Origin: an uncultured Microcaldota archaeon
GTDB taxonomy: Archaea > Micrarchaeota > Micrarchaeia > Anstonellales > Bilamarchaeaceae
Length of the DNA: 5,131 nucleotides
Assembly: GCA_903835325.1 (NCBI GenBank)
Contig: CAILMU010000151.1
Span: 1 to 5,131 of the forward strand
Direction: 5' to 3'
The notes below the pieces were generated by a model. It was not told the DNA's origin. It searched no databases and saw only the letters and a program-made list of their open reading frames with translations. Below are positions 1 through 2,752 of the stretch, one piece after another. Position numbers and translations under genes: made by a program. Within the stretch, counting starts at the first letter, position 1. Each line of letters starts with the position of its first letter.

Positions 1-88
1 CGCCGGCGCTCAGGCGCGGCAGCTTGTAGCTGCACCTGCACCGGTCGGCGCAGGCCTTGATCAGCTTGTGTGTCTCTGAACCGAACAT
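1..88 (-). CDS. 5' end of an unknown protein gene (runs off window)
   Basis: Only the first 29 codons are visible, starting with ATG at 88 and running off the left edge. The start is set by a perfect SD four bases upstream. The visible N-terminus is basic and Cys-containing, with Cys at residues 13, 17 and 19. That is too little to assign a family. It lies 24 bases downstream of the last tRNA with no hairpin between them, so it may be co-transcribed with the tRNA array. I do not recognise it. Confidence 0.75.
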   Translation of the reverse strand, partial: MFGSETHKLIKACADRCRCSYKLPRLSAG

Positions 89-92
89 GACG

Positions 93-100
93 ACCTCCTT
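93..100 (-). promoter_or_regulatory. Perfect Shine-Dalgarno site AAGGAGGT
   Basis: AAGGAGGT is read on the minus strand, four bases before the ATG at 88. It fixes the start of the leftmost gene and supports a bacterial translation system. Confidence 0.85.
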
Positions 101-112
101 GGTCTTATTTAG

Positions 113-201
113 TGGCGGAGAGCACCCATCCCGCCTAGGAATGCCTCTCGGCATCCACTCGCTTTCCAAGCGAGGTCAGGAACTTTCCTGATTTACTCTC
201 C
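113..201 (-). tRNA. tRNA-Ser(GGA), class II, CCA encoded, atypical elbow
   Basis: Acceptor stem GGAGAGT/GCTCTCC, discriminator G, encoded CCA. The anticodon arm is CTCGC-TTGGAAA-GCGAG, giving anticodon GGA for UCC codons. The long variable arm fits Ser. The T-stem is only about 4 pairs plus a T-T mismatch, and the 7-base T-loop is GGCGGGA instead of TTCRANY. The D-loop GAAAGTTC has no GG. A competing GGCGG/CCGCC pairing between T-loop and 3' end is possible. Last tRNA of the array. Confidence 0.8.
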
Positions 202-210
202 CCGTAATTG

Positions 211-299
211 TATCCGGTACGGGGATCGAACCCGCGTGCCTTTGTATCGGCTTCGCATTGAAAGTGCGATGACAGTCACCCATCGCCGTCTCACCGGAC
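211..299 (-). tRNA. Class II tRNA with Glu anticodon TTC
   Basis: Acceptor GTCCGGT/ACCGGAT (first pair G-T), discriminator A, CCA not encoded. The D-stem GACG/TGTC encloses a 12-base loop containing GGG. The anticodon arm is TCGCA-CTTTCAA-TGCGA, so the anticodon by position is TTC (GAA codons). The T-arm is canonical, with loop TTCGATC. The odd part is a 17-base variable region with a GCC/GGC stem, which is class II architecture. Known tRNA-Glu are class I; class II belongs to Ser, Leu, bacterial Tyr and Sec. The charged amino acid is therefore uncertain. Confidence 0.8.
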
Positions 300-307
300 A
301 TGTACTG

Positions 308-378
308 TGGACCCAGAAGGTGCCGCCCCTTCCTCCCGAAATTAAAAGTTTCGTGCTTCGCTGCAAAGCTTTGGGTCC
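308..378 (-). tRNA. tRNA-Lys(TTT), atypical elbow
   Basis: Perfect acceptor GGACCCA/TGGGTCC, discriminator A. The D-arm is GCTT-TGCAGCG-AAGC, a 7-base loop with no GG. The anticodon arm is CGAAA-CTTTTAA-TTTCG, anticodon TTT. The variable loop is 4 bases. The T-arm is GAAGG-GGCGGCA-CCTTC with a perfect stem and loop GGCGGCA. All four helices are intact, which argues against decay. Only the elbow loops are non-standard. Confidence 0.87.
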
Positions 379-389
379 GAATAAGTTAG

Positions 390-463
390 TGGATCCGGTG
401 GGGTATGATCCCACAATCTCCAAGGTAAGAACTTGGCACTTTTTCCATTTAAGTTACGGATCC
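390..463 (-). tRNA. tRNA-Lys(CTT)
   Basis: Perfect acceptor GGATCCG/CGGATCC, discriminator A. The D-arm is ACTT-AAATGGAAA-AAGT with GG in the loop. The anticodon arm is CCAAG-TTCTTAC-CTTGG, anticodon CTT. The T-arm is GTGGG-ATCATAC-CCCAC. The 54-58 pair is A-T instead of T-A, while T55 and C56 are kept. The gene is preceded by the leader ACCAGTTCTCAT, whose last bases recur before other tRNAs of the array. Confidence 0.9.
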
Positions 464-476
464 ATGAGAACTGGTG

Positions 477-562
477 AAGAGAGTACCGGTGTCGACCCGG
501 AACGCTTTGCAGCGTCCTTCGAATTTCGAATTCGAGGCAGGAGCCGTCCTGCTTTACCCTCC
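477..562 (-). tRNA. tRNA-Ser(CGA), class II
   Basis: Acceptor GGAGGGT/ACTCTCT with two G-T pairs. The D-arm is GCAG-GACGGCTC-CTGC with GG in the loop. The anticodon arm is TCGAA-TTCGAAA-TTCGA, anticodon CGA (UCG codons). The variable arm is long and paired (GGACGCT/AGCGTTC). The T-arm is TCCGG-GTCGACA-CCGGT with an outer T-T mismatch, and 54-58 is G-A. The discriminator reads as T, not the G usual for Ser, so the 3' boundary may be off by a base. Confidence 0.8.
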
Positions 563-573
563 ATGAGAAGCAG

Positions 574-644
574 CAGGGACGTCCGGTGCTGCCCCGGATC
601 AAGAGATTTTGGAGATCTCTATGCTGCTGTCACATCCCGTCCCT
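574..644 (-). tRNA. tRNA-Trp(CCA), atypical elbow
   Basis: Perfect acceptor AGGGACG/CGTCCCT, discriminator G as in bacterial tRNA-Trp. The D-arm is ATGT-GACAGCA-GCAT, loop without GG. The anticodon arm is GAGAT-CTCCAAA-ATCTC, anticodon CCA. The T-arm is TCCGG-GGCAGCA-CCGGA with a perfect stem. The T-loop GGCAGCA and a D-loop with central CAG match Lys(TTT) and Thr(GGT). Confidence 0.88.
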
Positions 645-655
645 ATATGATTAAT

Positions 656-730
656 TGGTGAGAGTAGGAGGAGTCCAACCTCCACTTAGGGTTCCGTAGA
701 CCCTCGTGATATGCGTTTCACTATACTCCC
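656..730 (-). tRNA. tRNA-Arg(ACG), CCA encoded, swapped 19-56 pair
   Basis: Acceptor GGGAGTA/TACTCTC, discriminator A, encoded CCA. The D-arm is GTGA-AACGCATA-TCAC. The anticodon arm is AGGGT-CTACGGA-ACCCT, anticodon ACG (CGU; A34 to inosine editing by a TadA-type enzyme would be expected). The T-arm is GGAGG-TTGGACT-CCTCC. The T-loop has G at 56 where C is near-universal, and the D-loop carries GC in place of GG, which would restore a Watson-Crick 19-56 pair as C-G. Confidence 0.9.
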
Positions 731-737
731 ATGTGAA

Positions 738-825
738 TGGCGGAAGGATGAGGGCACGATCCCCAGTCGCTTTCGCGACCGATCCAGGTTCAAACTGGTC
801 ACAGCACCTTGCTGCTTACCCTTCC
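738..825 (-). tRNA. tRNA-Ser(TGA), class II, CCA encoded
   Basis: Acceptor GGAAGGG/TCCTTCC, discriminator G, encoded CCA. The anticodon arm is ACCAG-TTTGAAC-CTGGA with an outer A-A mismatch, anticodon TGA (UCA codons). The long variable arm has a GTCGC-GAAA-GCGAC hairpin. The T-arm is TGGGG-ATCGTGC-CCTCA, with 54-58 as A-T and T55/C56 kept. The D-loop contains GG, but the exact D-stem register is ambiguous. Confidence 0.88.
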
Positions 826-834
826 GTGAAAAAG

Positions 835-905
835 TCCCGGTAGGTTGTTCTGCCCAACCCCTGACCCGCTTATCAGGCGGGTACGACCAACTAGGTCTTA
901 CCGGG
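835..905 (-). tRNA. tRNA-Ile(GAT), atypical elbow and short D-arm
   Basis: Perfect acceptor CCCGGTA/TACCGGG, discriminator A, no CCA. The anticodon arm is CCCGC-CTGATAA-GCGGG, anticodon GAT. The T-arm is GGTTG-GGCAGAA-CAACC with a perfect stem and the GGCRGNA-type loop. The D-arm is compact: GACC-TAGTT-GGTC, a 5-base loop with AG, followed by an extended GTA linker before the anticodon stem. Ile(TAT) next to it has the same compact layout but with GG and a TTC T-loop. Confidence 0.85.
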
Positions 906-914
906 ATACAAAAC

Positions 915-988
915 TGGTGGTCGCCCAGGTGATTGAAACCTGCCGCAGATGCTTATAAGGCATCTCCGCTCAACCAGAGCTGACGACC
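915..988 (-). tRNA. tRNA-Ile(TAT), CCA encoded, short D-arm
   Basis: Acceptor GGTCGTC/GGCGACC, discriminator A, encoded CCA. The anticodon arm is GATGC-CTTATAA-GCATC (extendable by one pair), anticodon TAT for the rare AUA codon. The T-arm is canonical: CAGGT-TTCAATC-ACCTG. The D-arm GCTC-TGGTT-GAGC has only a 5-base loop. It makes a good internal control for Ile(GAT), with the same D-arm plan but GG paired with TTC. Confidence 0.9.
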
Positions 989-1004
989 GAGAAGACTGGA
1001 ATTT

Positions 1005-1075
1005 AGCCCGAAGGTGGTGCCGCCCCACCGACCATCCCATACCAAAGGATGATTTTTCTGTTAAACTATTCGGGC
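1005..1075 (-). tRNA. tRNA-Thr(GGT), atypical elbow
   Basis: Perfect acceptor GCCCGAA/TTCGGGC, discriminator T. The D-arm is GTTT-AACAGAA-AAAT, a 7-base loop with no GG. The anticodon arm is ATCCT-TTGGTAT-GGGAT (plus one extra C-G pair), anticodon GGT (ACC). The T-arm is GGTGG-GGCGGCA-CCACC with a perfect stem and the same T-loop as Lys(TTT) and Met. Confidence 0.87.
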
Positions 1076-1088
1076 GCAAGGACTTATA

Positions 1089-1171
1089 AGCCGGAGACAG
1101 GATTCGAACCTGCGTAGTCTTTCGACGATAGATTACGGATCTATTACTTTTGACCGCTCAGTCACTCCGGC
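1089..1171 (-). tRNA. Class II tRNA, anticodon CGT by position (Thr-like or Tyr-like)
   Basis: Perfect acceptor GCCGGAG/CTCCGGC, discriminator T. The D-loop contains GG. The T-arm GCAGG-TTCGAAT-CCTGT is canonical. The anticodon arm is ATAGA-TCCGTAA-TCTAT, so positions 34-36 read CGT (ACG, Thr) and position 33 is C instead of T. A 14-base variable arm with GTC-GAAA-GAC makes it class II, reminiscent of bacterial tRNA-Tyr, whose anticodon GTA is present one base out of register. The amino acid is uncertain. Confidence 0.8.
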
Positions 1172-1179
1172 ATGAGAAC

Positions 1180-1251
1180 TGGTACCGAGTGCAGATGCCG
1201 CCTCTGCCTGAGACGCTTATGAAACGTCTTTGGTCCTGGACACTACTCGGT
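1180..1251 (-). tRNA. tRNA-Met(CAT), CCA encoded, atypical elbow
   Basis: Perfect acceptor ACCGAGT/ACTCGGT, discriminator A, encoded CCA. The anticodon arm is GACGT-TTCATAA-GCGTC, anticodon CAT. This could also be a TilS-type Ile2 tRNA; the sequence cannot tell. The T-arm is GCAGA-GGCGGCA-TCTGC with a perfect stem and a GGCGGCA loop. The D-arm is very short: GTC-CAG-GAC is the only obvious pairing, followed by CAAA. Confidence 0.82.
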
Positions 1252-1257
1252 ATACGA

Positions 1258-1332
1258 TGGAGCCCCGTGATTGAATTTAACAATCCTCTGCCGCTTACAA
1301 GACGGCCATGTCGACATCTACACCTACGGGGC
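1258..1332 (-). tRNA. tRNA-Thr(TGT), CCA encoded, swapped 19-56 pair
   Basis: Perfect acceptor GCCCCGT/ACGGGGC, discriminator T, encoded CCA. The D-arm is GTGT-AGATGTCG-ACAT. The anticodon arm is GCCGT-CTTGTAA-GCGGC, anticodon TGT (ACA). The T-arm is GATTG-TTAAATT-CAATC. Position 56 is A instead of C, and the D-loop has GT instead of GG, allowing a T19-A56 pair. Confidence 0.9.
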
Positions 1333-1342
1333 ATGAAAAATG

Positions 1343-1413
1343 AGCGTCCTACCGGACTCGCACCGGTCTCTCCAACTTGGAAGGATGGGGCCCAACTTCT
1401 AGACCAAGAACGC
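1343..1413 (-). tRNA. tRNA-Gly(TCC), A18/G55-type elbow
   Basis: Acceptor GCGTTCT/AGGACGC with a T-G pair, discriminator T as in bacterial tRNA-Gly. The D-arm is GTCT-AGAAGTT-GGGC, with AG and no GG. The anticodon arm is CCATC-CTTCCAA-GTTGG with one T-T mismatch, anticodon TCC (GGA). The T-arm is ACCGG-TGCGAGT-CCGGT. T54-A58 and C56 are kept but 55 is G, an intermediate between the canonical and GGC-type elbows. Confidence 0.85.
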
Positions 1414-1427
1414 ATTATAACAATTTG

Positions 1428-1499
1428 CGGGTCATGAGATAATCGAAATCTCGACTGAAGATCGACAATCTTCCGTGATAACCACTTCACCAATGACCC
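1428..1499 (-). tRNA. tRNA-Asp(GTC), canonical
   Basis: Perfect acceptor GGGTCAT/ATGACCC, discriminator G. The D-arm is GTGA-AGTGGTTA-TCAC with GG. The anticodon arm is GAAGA-TTGTCGA-TCTTC, anticodon GTC. The T-arm is GAGAT-TTCGATT-ATCTC. Every invariant position is standard. It serves as the internal reference for the array. Confidence 0.95.
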
Positions 1500-1506
1500 A
1501 AAAAGT

Positions 1507-1578
1507 CTTCCCAAACCGGGTACGATCCGGTATCTGCGAATTGAGGGTCCGCTGATCTGTCCGTTTAATCTATGGGAA
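1507..1578 (-). tRNA. tRNA-Glu(CTC), C33
   Basis: Acceptor TTCCCAT/TTGGGAA with a mismatch at the seventh pair (a one-base shifted 5' end, CTTCCCA, is the alternative), discriminator G. The D-arm is GATT-AAACGGACA-GATC with GG. The anticodon arm is GCGGA-CCCTCAA-TTCGC, anticodon CTC, with C at position 33 where T is nearly invariant. The T-arm is ACCGG-ATCGTAC-CCGGT with 54-58 as A-T. Short variable loop, so normal class I. Confidence 0.87.
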
Positions 1579-1581
1579 GTT

Positions 1582-1630
1582 GAAAAGAAGAAGAAGAGCC
1601 CGTCGCACCGTCCACATGATGGACGGGCTC
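1582..1630 (-). terminator. Terminator-like hairpin with alternative fold and T-rich tail
   Basis: On the minus strand a perfect 9-base inverted repeat (GAGCCCGTC at 1630-1622, GACGGGCTC at 1604-1596) is followed directly by TTCTTCTTCTTTT. A second hairpin, CCGTCCA-TCATG-TGGACGG (1626-1608), shares bases with the first, so the two exclude each other. It lies between the first tRNA, Ser(GCT), and the other 17. It may be a terminator, an attenuator or a processing site. Confidence 0.55.
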
Positions 1631-1713
1631 GCCAGTTTCCGCATGAACTTCAGGTTGTCAATCAACACGCAGGAATGACCGTTTTCCGGTCTGGGCCCTG
1701 CGACCCGCTAACA
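1596..1713 (-). ncRNA. Hairpin-rich non-tRNA segment inside the tRNA array
   Basis: This is the only long gap in the array. Read 5' to 3' on the minus strand it holds a two-tier hairpin (CGCAGG/CCTGCG at 1702-1697 and 1673-1668, enclosing GACCG-GAAAA-CGGTC at 1691-1677), then GTTG-ATTGA-CAAC, then AGTT/AACT, then the terminator-like hairpin. It does not fold as a tRNA: there is no T-arm, no usable anticodon loop and no acceptor stem. No open reading frame with an SD is evident. It could be a small RNA or only a transcribed spacer. I recognise no known RNA family. Confidence 0.35.
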
Positions 1714-1807
1714 TGGCAGCGAGAGCGGGACCTTCCCCCGCACGTCGCCTCTCGGCGACACCGGTTTAGCAAACCGGACCCTTAAAATAGTTCGGGATCA
1801 CCTCGCC
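1714..1807 (-). tRNA. tRNA-Ser(GCT), class II, CCA encoded, atypical elbow
   Basis: Acceptor GGCGAGG/TCTCGCT, discriminator G, encoded CCA. The anticodon arm is a perfect CCGGT-TTGCTAA-ACCGG, anticodon GCT (AGC). The long variable arm has GTCGCC/GGCGAC. The T-arm is GCGGG-GGAAGGT-CCCGC with a perfect stem; its loop has G54, G55, A56 and G58. The 13-base D-loop has no GG but contains AT. First tRNA of the array, starting three bases after a T-tract. Confidence 0.87.
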
Positions 1808-1809
1808 AT

Positions 1810-1845
1810 AAAAAGTTTCGGGCGACCTTCTTCCGAGGGCCGCCC
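1810..1845 (-). terminator. Intrinsic-terminator-like hairpin before the tRNA array
   Basis: On the minus strand GGGCGGCC (1845-1838) pairs with GGTCGCCC (1827-1820), 8 pairs with one G-T, around a 10-base loop. It is followed by GAAAC and TTTTT at 1814-1810. It lies three bases before the tRNA-Ser(GCT) 5' end and downstream of the only clear promoter. If it terminates, the tRNAs need readthrough; it may instead be conditional, or mark a cleavage site. Confidence 0.6.
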
Positions 1846-1892
1846 GACTGAATCTCCGTGAATATCTTCTATTCTCAGCTGCTCAGTCGGGC
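1842..1892 (-). promoter_or_regulatory. 10-bp inverted repeat competing with the terminator
   Basis: GCCCGACTGA (1892-1883 on the minus strand) and TCAGTCGGGC (1851-1842) form a perfect 10-bp stem, with a smaller GAATA/TATTC hairpin inside. The 3' arm shares 1842-1845 with the 5' arm of the terminator hairpin, so both cannot form fully. This has the geometry of an attenuator (early hairpin blocks terminator), but no effector site is recognisable. Confidence 0.4.
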
Positions 1893-2048
1893 CTCCTCTT
1901 TACCTTCATCCGATATAATGGATGAGAGTGACCACCCTCCCACGCTCTCTCGCGTGGAGGTTGTCTTGATTCCGACTGTCATACTTCTGAGCTGCATCTT
2001 GGTCTCTTCGTCTGTTCGTTCGAGTTTATTTATAACTCACACTCGTTT
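1846..2048 (-). other. Untranslated leader between promoter and tRNA array
   Basis: No confident gene is present. Besides the 10-bp stem at 1842-1892, it holds a strong hairpin, CCTCCACGC-GAGAGA-GCGTGGGAGG at 1960-1936 with one bulged base. A 40-codon minus-strand frame with ATG at 1997 and TGA at 1877-1875 could be read, but its upstream sequence has only a weak GAAGAG-type SD and its codons resemble no neighbour. I treat it as unlikely to be a gene. Confidence 0.5.
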
Positions 2049-2076
2049 ATTATACGCTCTCGGGACGGAATGTAAA
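2049..2076 (-). promoter_or_regulatory. Sigma70-like promoter for the leader and tRNA array
   Basis: The -35 is TTTACA (2076-2071), the spacer 16 bases, and the -10 a consensus TATAAT (2054-2049), all on the minus strand. The upstream 2080-2098 stretch is AT-rich and could act as an UP element. Transcription would start near 2042. The promoter sits directly after the stop of the last protein gene of the right-hand operon, so it can express the tRNAs independently. Confidence 0.75.
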
Positions 2077-2100
2077 GCCTTTTTATAAATTATTTTCGTT

Positions 2101-2286
2101 TTAGTTCGCGGCCGTCCACACCTTGCGCTTGCACAGTGGGCACTTGACCGTCAGCGCGTCGCCGTCCCTCTGATCCGAGACGTACTCAGCCTCGGCCCTC
2201 TTAAACTCGAACACGGTCCCGCAGTCGTCGCACGTGACCCTGTAGACCCTCTCCTCCGACTTCTTCCCCCTTTTGATAATCTTCAT
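2101..2286 (-). CDS. 61-aa zinc-ribbon protein, paralogue 1
   Basis: The start is ATG at 2286, overlapping the upstream stop by ATGA, with an AGGATGG SD. A longer in-frame start would read through the neighbouring gene and is not used. CxxC at Cys19/Cys22 is followed by TVFEF, and a second CPLC pair lies at Cys49/Cys52 near the C-terminus. Two Cys pairs of this kind normally bind one zinc ion. The next two upstream genes have Cys pairs at exactly residues 19/22, so the three are tandem paralogues. The role is unknown; small phage zinc ribbons may bind nucleic acid or host proteins. It is the last gene before the promoter. Confidence 0.88.
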   Translation of the reverse strand: MKIIKRGKKSEERVYRVTCDDCGTVFEFKRAEAEYVSDQRDGDALTVKCPLCKRKVWTAAN

Positions 2287-2492
2287 GGCATCCATCCTAT
2301 CTTTTGAACACACATTCTCCTTCTGCACAGTGGGCAATTCACCTCGGCCCAGGTGCTCCGCGTCCCCTCGTCCATATGGAAGTTGTACTTCACGACGTCG
2401 TTGCGTGTGAACTCGAACTCGGTTCTGCAGTATCCACACGTTGTCGTTTTCGTCTCCGCTTGCGGTATTGCTCCCGTCTTCGTGATCTTCAT
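2283..2492 (-). CDS. 69-aa zinc-ribbon protein, paralogue 2
   Basis: The start is ATG at 2492, four bases overlapping the previous stop. The SD GGAGGAG is encoded inside the upstream protein's C-terminal Leu-Glu-Glu-Leu. CxxC at Cys19/Cys22, then TEFEF, and a second pair CPLC at Cys53/Cys56, with an extra Cys61. It shares the N-terminal MKI-K-G pattern and first Cys pair with both neighbours. Likely a structural zinc site; function unknown. Its C-terminal codons carry the SD of the next gene. Confidence 0.88.
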   Translation of the reverse strand: MKITKTGAIPQAETKTTTCGYCRTEFEFTRNDVVKYNFHMDEGTRSTWAEVNCPLCRRRMCVQKIGWMP

Positions 2493-2752
2493 AACTCCTC
2501 CAGTTTCTCTGTCGTTATCCTCCTCTGAGAATTAAGATGGTCAACGCGCGTGATCGTTTCGCACGTCGGGCAGTTTATATCCCAGAAAAACCTCTTTGCT
2601 TTATTGCTGTAGGCGTCAACACGCTCCCCCAACAGATCTATGGCGACTGGTTTGGCTTCTGATCCATCGAATTCAAATTCGGTGCCGCACCTTCTGCACT
2701 TGACCGCGTACGTCTCCTTCGCTGGGTCGAATCCCTCTTTGATGATCATCAT
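2489..2752 (-). CDS. 87-aa zinc-ribbon protein, paralogue 3
   Basis: It begins at ATG 2752 (overlapping the upstream TGA as ATGA) or at the adjacent ATG 2749. The SD is weak, so translation probably depends on coupling. CxxC at Cys19/Cys22 followed by TEFEF, a longer insert (residues 29-60), then CPTC at Cys61/Cys64 and a charged tail ending EKLEEL. That tail contains the GGAGGAG used by the next gene. Same family as the two downstream genes; function unknown. Confidence 0.87.
   Translation of the reverse strand: MMIIKEGFDPAKETYAVKCRRCGTEFEFDGSEAKPVAIDLLGERVDAYSNKAKRFFWDINCPTCETITRVDHLNSQRRITTEKLEEL

Noticed and set aside
113..201. tRNA-Ser(GGA) as a decayed pseudogene
   Set aside because: Its T-arm is weak and GGCGG can pair with CCGCC, but the acceptor, anticodon and variable arms and the encoded CCA are intact, and its T-loop matches five well-folded tRNAs.
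236..661. 141-codon plus-strand frame across the tRNA genes
   Set aside because: It runs antisense through five tRNA genes with intact cloverleaf stems, has no SD, and its composition follows the tRNA sequence.
1150..1514. Long frames on both strands across the tRNAs
   Set aside because: They are explained by the class II CGT tRNA, Met, Thr, Gly and Asp tRNA genes; no SD and no protein-like features.
1596..1713. A nineteenth tRNA in the gap
   Set aside because: The hairpins cannot be arranged into a cloverleaf; the loop of the GACCG hairpin is GAAAA with no T33, and there is no acceptor stem.
1914..1919. Plus-strand TATAAT
   Set aside because: There is no -35 element at the right distance and no plus-strand gene downstream.
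1858..2088. 76-codon plus-strand frame in the leader
   Set aside because: It is antisense to the leader and promoter, with no SD, and would be the only plus-strand gene.
2287..2439. N-terminal extension of the 61-aa zinc ribbon to 112 residues
   Set aside because: It would overlap the neighbouring zinc-ribbon gene out of frame; the ATG at 2286 forms the same ATGA junction as the other genes and aligns the Cys pair with its paralogues.
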